A stretch of DNA of 64,000 nucleotides from Epinephelus fuscoguttatus (Eukaryota; Chordata; Actinopteri; Perciformes; Serranidae): positions 22,560,907-22,624,906 of the forward strand of contig NC_064756.1 in NCBI RefSeq assembly GCF_011397635.1, written 5' to 3'. Below the pieces are notes generated by a model. The model searched no databases. It was not told the origin of the DNA and saw only the letters and a program-made list of their open reading frames with translations. A program made the translations under genes and the position numbers. Below are positions 58,391 through 64,000 of the stretch, one piece after another (the stretch's first letter is position 1; each line of letters begins with the position of its first letter).

Positions 58391-58617
58391 CTGTGAATGA
58401 AACAGGACAGTGATGTGTTAGATGACACACTCATTGACGCACAGAGCAAACAAAAGCACAAGATGCCTGAGATATCAGTCGGGTATGAGAGTGATCAGCA
58501 TTACAGTCTTATCTGGAACTTGGATAAAACATTGTTCACATACCACTGAGGGGACACAATGAGACACACGCAAACAGATAGTCACACAGGTGCTTTTGCT
58601 AAATGCTTCAACTAAAC

Positions 58618-58651
<34 letters not shown>

Positions 58652-60181
58652 TTTGTCTAACTTAGGCTACCTTCAGAGGTCCATTTCAGACTCAGACCAT
58701 TAAATTGGGGACAGTTTATGCAAGTGTGGACAAAAGCCATATACCCAGTTGGAAAAGGCAGATTTTTGGGTTAGTGGTTGAAGGTAGGGTTGCATTAAGG
58801 TCGGAGTTAGGTTTCGGTTACAGCAAGTAGTGGTTATGGGTAGGGTAAGTGTTCAGTTTATTTAATGTCCCCAAAAGTGACCTAAGTAAAACTGTATGTA
58901 CATTAGTATATACGTGTGTGGGTGTGTGTGTCTGTGTGTGTCTGTGTGTGTGTCCTTTCTCTCTACAGTTAGAGTAATGACCTCAAACACAAATCCCCTT
59001 GATTGGGATTACAGCTCAAGCAGAGCAGTGGCAGGGAAGCCAGAAGCTGAGGACTGGACAAGCTTAGCCCGCTTACTCGTCACTTTGGCTGTGTGCCCGT
59101 GTTCAGTCCCACACACTGGCTCCACAACCTCCATAATGAGGTTACCAGAGATGTTAAGGTGAATTTAAACTTTAGCCAGTCTAAGACACAAAACATCTTT
59201 TTTTCCCGCCTCTGCTTGCAATAGGGACTTTTCTGTGGGCTAATGTGTTCGTTCACCTTCTCATCTCAGCCCCTGTGCCCTCAGTTGACCAACATGATCC
59301 TCTTCCTGCTGCAATCCAGCTCGTTGCCTCTGTTTGTCTTTATACTTGTCACATTCATCTTTATAGAGGTTGACATCAGTAATAACCTTCAAGCCAGTGA
59401 CTTTAAATGAAGAAAAAGGCTCAAAAAATCTATAGACATGTGAACTACAGTTTTGTAACGTGCAGGACATCAGAGGTGAACACTTTGGACCTAAGTGTTC
59501 TTTTTGATTCAGGAATCCACAGTGAAAGCCTGAAGAACAGCCAAATAACACTGAAATTGTGGATAGTGTTGACTGGTGTATGTACAAGCACTTATTGATT
59601 CACTGTGGGCCAAAAGGCCATCGTGTAACTGAGTCTGATGCACTCAACTTTATTTTATTTTATTATTTGGCTGTTGTTGTTTGAGAGTTAGAGGCATCAA
59701 AAGTTGTCTCTATCTTATAAATCATATTCCTGTTTTCTAAAGTCCTCCCCTGCGACATTAACCAAACATAAAATGTGACCAAGCTTCCAAGCTCACATGC
59801 TGAGTCAAGCTTGACTGATAAACTCTTCCCATGCACTGTCTCGCCATCAGATAACAGAAGATTAGAAGAGCTTATTTATGAGTAAAATTTCCAGACTGAC
59901 ATGGAAACTCAAAATTCCATAAGTTACTTGTTTCCTTTTTTATTTATTGTTTCCCTCCCAAAAAACTACGATTTTATCCTGGGACAAATTTGAAATAAAG
60001 AGGACTTCAGTGGAGCTACTCAGCATCTAGGAAAAAAGGATGTGGTTATGGTGCATGACTAAGTCATGTGCAGAATGAATGTGTGTTGTATTAGCTGTAA
60101 GGAATCAACCACCTTGGTGCGTCAGCATGACGATGTGTGTGACAGCAACTATACTGAGGTACAGATCTCATTACTACTAAC
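58391..60181 (-). other. Putative intron of the IQ-motif gene
   Basis: 1.8 kb between phase-0 borders. It contains a (GT)n at 58619-58650 and another GT-rich patch at 58915-58952. A minus-strand frame at 59587-59261 (ending DVNLYKDECDKYKDKQRQRA ...) has no convincing splice sites in phase. Another exon here cannot be excluded. Confidence 0.5.
58619..58650. repeat. (GT)n microsatellite
   Basis: Pure GT run of about 16 units. Confidence 0.92.
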
Positions 60182-60295
60182 CTCATCTGCTTTGCTGCTC
60201 CTCCGACTGTGTGACACTGAGTGAACCTGCCAAGGCAAAGGCTGGGACACCATGTAAGGCAAAGGGTCCTGTTGACGTGCAAACCGCACCCCTAT
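60182..60295 (-). CDS. IQ-motif protein, linker exon
   Basis: 114 nt, phase 0-0, acceptor actccttatcactttcag, donor GATGAG|gttagt. It encodes IGVRFARQQDPLPYMVSQPL, PWQVHSVSHSRRSSKADE. It is polar and basic with SHSRRSSK, likely cytoplasmic. No family is recognised. It joins in frame to both neighbours. Confidence 0.7.
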
Positions 60296-60905
60296 CTGAA
60301 AGTGATAAGGAGTTTCAGTTAGAGGTGCCAATGTGTGAGTCAAAGTGTGAGGGAGAGTAATATCACACTCATCACACAAGTGCAAGGTGTCAAAAAACAG
60401 CGTGCGGTGGGGAAAAAAGTAATACCTGCACACTTACTCCATGGCACACAAGTATAACGTTTGACATTTAAGTATGACATTTTGATCCATTTAAATATTT
60501 GGATGCTGTCAATGATCTGACACACTGCTTGTTTTACCATCACCCGAGTCCCATTTTCACGTAAACTATATAAACCTGATTTCTATTTGACACTGACAGC
60601 CTGCTGGGTGAGAAAACCACTATGTTATGGTTACAACAAAAACACACAGCCCAATACCCAGTAGCATATTCTTTATAAAATTGAAATATTCTTTATATAA
60701 AGAAGAAGAAGAAAAAAAAGAAATATTCTTTATATAAGCCACTATAAATATAAAAAAATAACATTATTAGAATATTTTGATACTCAAAATACATTAAATA
60801 ATATAAATTCAATTATATGACACAATAAATGTTCAATTAAATTTACCAATTTAATTATCAACTGAATTTCTATTTCTATTCCGTCTGTCACTATAATCAT
60901 CTTAC

Positions 60906-61016
60906 CGATTCTACGACTCGGACCATCACGTACATGGCTGTAAGCATGGTGACCAACATCTCGACCACTATTCCTTCAGCGTCTCTATTAATCCGTAATG
61001 TTCGATAACTTTCCTG
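60906..61016 (-). CDS. IQ-motif protein, hydrophobic-segment exon
   Basis: 111 nt, phase 0-0, acceptor tttctgcatctttccctcag, donor GAATCG|gtaaga. It encodes QESYRTLRINRDAEGIVVEM, LVTMLTAMYVMVRVVES. The GIVVEMLVTMLTAMYVMVRVV part is a possible membrane helix, though it holds one Glu. The acceptor is a tandem CAGCAG. The start codon must lie upstream on the minus strand (above 61016) and I could not find it. Confidence 0.65.
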
Positions 61017-63320
61017 CTGAGGGAAAGATGCAGAAAGTCCACACAGGAGTAGATGTAAGCAATCAGGAATGCAACGCAGGGCTGCTCAGGGAAAGGACAA
61101 ATTAACACACACAGTTGAATATGTCCACTCGCACAACTTCTCAGGTACACACAAACACCTGCTCACACATACATAAAGATTCACGCACACACTTCGCATT
61201 TGCAGTGTCTGACACACGAGGGTAGGCTGCTAAAGAGCTTTACGGGACAGAAATAGAGAAGCAGTAATCTTTTCCTTTGCACAACACTTATCCCTCAGGT
61301 GTGCTTTCACTTCTCCAGCAGAAGAGGCATATTTGATATTATTTGAATTAATTTTAATCCCATTTTAGAATAAAAAAAAGATAATTTACCTCACTGATTA
61401 TTTATTTTGCATATCATTTTTATTTTCCTACCAGTTCAAATATCTTGCATGTGGATTATACAAGCCTTTGTGTCACACTTGGGAAAAATCAGAGTTCCCA
61501 CACAAGTTGACATGAAAGGTACCACTTTCTAATAGGGTACACTTTATGGTTTCCAATTGTAACTTATGAACTAAACAGGAATTAATAATTACATCAGATA
61601 TAAGCCTTTGGCAAGAGGACATTTGGGGTGGCCTGGTTGTGAAAAATCTGCTTTCTCTGGCATTTATCCTTTTTATAAATGTTGGTAATGTATTAATAAA
61701 TGCTTCATAAATTGTCAATTAATGGATTTTGGATCATCTGCAGTCCTTTTCCAAAAGATAAGTGGCCATTCATTCCAATCAATCAAAGGGATTTTAACAA
61801 CTTGTCAACCCAAGAGCTGTTTTCACTGATGGTTTTAAGGTTTAGTAGGTGAATTATTAACCATTAATAAAGCCATTTTACAACCTAGAAACCTATAATA
61901 AATTCTGCTTTAAGAGAAAATGGGACCAACATAATAGTAAAGTGCAATGTAGATAATGGACATACAATGACATCACCCATTGGTTTGTGGACTCCTGTTT
62001 TGAAGCCTGTGATTTGGCATTTCGGGTGTTACCATCTTGGTTTTTTAGAGACAGAAGGATGAAAGGGTGGAGCTGTGGAGAACTGAGGGGTGGATCTGAC
62101 TCACAGACTGTGGAGACGTCACTCAAAGTGACCCTCCCTTAATTATGTATAACTTTAAACCTTAATAAAATGTAAGCAGCTGAGTTATATAAAAATTACT
62201 CCTGTATAGCTGTCATGAATGTTGAAATTAGCTATTAGCTATTAGCAAGTTGGGTATTTTAACATGGGGGTGTATGGGGTTTTACTATGTTTTGGAGCCA
62301 GCCTCAAGTGGCCATTCATGGAACTGCAGTTTTTTGCTGGCTTCATTTTTCAGCCCTGGAGTTTGCTGCAAGTTGATTGATTAGCTTTTAATTGTTGTAA
62401 GTATAAATCTGATTAATACATTAACCTCATAATATTTTTTTTTTTCAAACTCAGACTGCTACACTCATCTGCCCTCTTGTATTTATGATCATGTGGCCTA
62501 TACGCACTTTCTACATATTTTTATAGGCCCTTCCCATTGATATTGGAAAAATTCCATATGAGAAGGTGAGGAGGGCAAAACATTGAATCCACCTGGAAGT
62601 ACCAGCATATCTGCAGCAAAGGTGTCTGAGTTAAATTTGGTCTTTTCCATTTACTCCAAATTTACAACATTTAAAATACATATTTAGTGCATACCATGTA
62701 CCTTTCTGCATTTTGTGGTTGAGATAATGTTTGATTCTGCATGAAATTTTATCCTTTTATTTTGCTTTTACGTCTTAAATTGCTGCCTTCAAAAAACAAA
62801 AAAAATCAACATATTTCCATGTTCTGAAGTAGAGGATATTGTATTAAGCTATAAGTACAATCATTTACTAGAATTCAAACACCTTAAGAGTAAAACAGTT
62901 ATGCCACAGGGGTTTCTAAGAAAAGAGTTCAAAGTTTAGGCTGGAAAAAGGAGAATAAGCTTTCTACGAATAAAAGGGAGCATCAATATGCAAGCCTCTT
63001 ATTGGTAGCAATCAGACAGGCCTATATCAGAGAGATCACACACAAGGGTTTGTGTGCGTCATTGTCTGGAGCCTTGCCTCTGATCCCTGCAGACCAATGA
63101 TAATACTTTGTGCAGGTGTCTGTAAAAACATGTCCCCATGGCTCTGCACTGTGACAGACAGACACCGCTTGCTGTTATCTGTGTATCAAGTCTGTCATGT
63201 AAAGACGTTTTACATAATCAAACATGTCACACGCGTACTCTTTTCTACGTGTGCCATGATGACTGCTATGAGTCTCTGTACGTACGACTGATGTTCACTT
63301 TGTTCTTATGGGTTTAGACA
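61017..63320. other. Region upstream of the minus-strand gene, no exon found
   Basis: About 2.3 kb, AT-rich. A dispersed repeat copy lies at 61950-62371. The N-terminal exon of the IQ-motif gene should be here or beyond the window, but I see no convincing candidate. Confidence 0.5.
61950..62371 (+). repeat. Dispersed repeat, copy 2
   Basis: Same family and orientation as 38051-38430, with shared blocks such as attggtttgtggactcc, cactcaaagtg, ttataaaaattact-type AT-rich DNA and cctcaagtggccattca. Not coding. Confidence 0.8.
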
Positions 63321-63334
63321 GAAATGCAGGAATG

Positions 63335-63446
63335 TGTCTTATCACTGAGCAGACAGGTATAAGAGCTCAGCTGGTGGAGACACACAACCACGTTGACAGA
63401 ATATGCTGAGGATACTTCTTTTACCACACAATTGTATGAGAAACAG
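63335..63446 (+). promoter_or_regulatory. Possible promoter and first exon of a plus-strand gene
   Basis: A TATA-like TATAAG at 63358-63363 is preceded by a GATA-type site (cttatcact, 63338) and followed about 80 bp later by a good donor, AAACAG|gtaaga, at 63447. A short frame ATGCTGAGGATACTTC... lies between. This would be the first exon (about 63388-63446) of a gene continuing past the window. No acceptor or protein supports it yet. Confidence 0.3.
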
Positions 63447-64000
63447 GTAAGAAAAATATGAATTTACAATTCTACCAAGAGACACATGCACTATCACAAA
63501 GATATTGAAATATTTGCATTAATAGTATGAATATACTTGCCTTATTTGAGAATTTATATAAGAAACGGCATACTTCTTGCATGGGGAGAAATATTTTTTG
63601 TGAAGAAGTGTAGTTGTGTGCACAATGAATGCTATATCTAGGCCAACTGAAGATAGCAGATTCAATACAGAAGAGGCAGGATTCACTAAATGGATTACAG
63701 CTCCTGAAATCTACCTGATTGAGCAGGCAATGTTCTTCTTTTTTCTCTTACTTAAGAAGAATTATGAACAAAACCTGTCATTTATGTGCATCAGACAATA
63801 TAGATAACACTTAATAATAGGGTGCACAAAGAAAAAAATGTAAACAGAAGAAGTGAATCAGGAACGAATTACAATATTGAACCTGTTTCTGTATAACGAA
63901 GACAATATAGTAAAATAATGATAAGACCAATATTATAATTTATACACCCCACTACATCTGTCTGACAGCTGGAGTTATGTTTTACAGATTCAAATTTTAC
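63447..64000. other. Right edge, nothing recognised
   Basis: AT-rich. If the promoter at 63358 is real, this is the first intron of that gene. Confidence 0.4.

Noticed and set aside
58896..59162. Plus-strand 88-codon frame after a ctctctacag acceptor-like site
   Set aside because: It begins in a GT microsatellite, has no matching donor or homology, and overlaps the intron of the minus-strand gene.
59261..59587. Minus-strand frame ending YKDECDKYKDKQRQRAGLQQ...
   Set aside because: It lies between two exons of the IQ gene, but the possible splice sites do not give a phase-compatible exon and the frame ends in a stop. Kept only as a remote alternative last exon.
1..64000. CRISPR arrays, bacterial operons or prophage
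   Set aside because: The sequence is vertebrate genomic DNA with spliced genes. The tandem array at 53-57 kb has no spacers.

Overview
The window looks like teleost fish genomic DNA. The genes have vertebrate-type introns with GT-AG ends. The introns carry a 5'-truncated LINE reverse transcriptase, a Tc1-type transposon remnant, hAT-type and TTAA-flanked MITEs, and many CA/GT microsatellites. About 49 kb is one gene on the plus strand.

Positions 3453-48056 hold 32 coding exons of the Down syndrome cell adhesion molecule-like 1 gene (dscaml1). They run from the second half of Ig domain 2 to the stop codon. The in-window coding sequence is 5,750 nt (1,915 codons plus stop after a split first codon). 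Every donor phase matches the next acceptor phase and there is no frame break. Domain order is Ig2 (part)-Ig3 to Ig9, FN3 1-4, Ig10, FN3 5-6, one transmembrane helix, and a cytoplasmic tail ending in the PDZ-ligand-like residues TLV. The tail matches DSCAML1 (SRDSLLE...AYSKSYTLV) better than DSCAM. The signal peptide, Ig1 and the first part of Ig2 lie upstream of the window. A 3'UTR of about 4.5 kb runs to an AATAAA at 52567.

From about 52.99 to 56.99 kb there is a 4-kb AT-rich minisatellite with a unit near 40 bp. It contains a 338/339-bp higher-order duplication, a perfect 16-bp-arm palindrome and a SINE-like fragment.

On the minus strand, four exons between 61016 and 57969 join in frame. 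They encode the C-terminal part (133 residues plus one split codon) of a protein I do not recognise: a hydrophobic segment, a basic linker, and a C-terminal IQ motif like that of PCP4/PEP-19. This gene is tail-to-tail with dscaml1. Human DSCAM and PCP4 have the same arrangement, so this may be a trace of an ancestral DSCAM-family/IQ-protein pair. The last kilobase may hold a promoter and first exon of a plus-strand gene that continues beyond the window.

The strongest leads are two possible in-frame splice variants of dscaml1 (a 90-nt stop-free intron in FN3-3 and a perfect internal donor in the Ig7 exon), the IQ-motif gene, and the structured minisatellite between the two genes.
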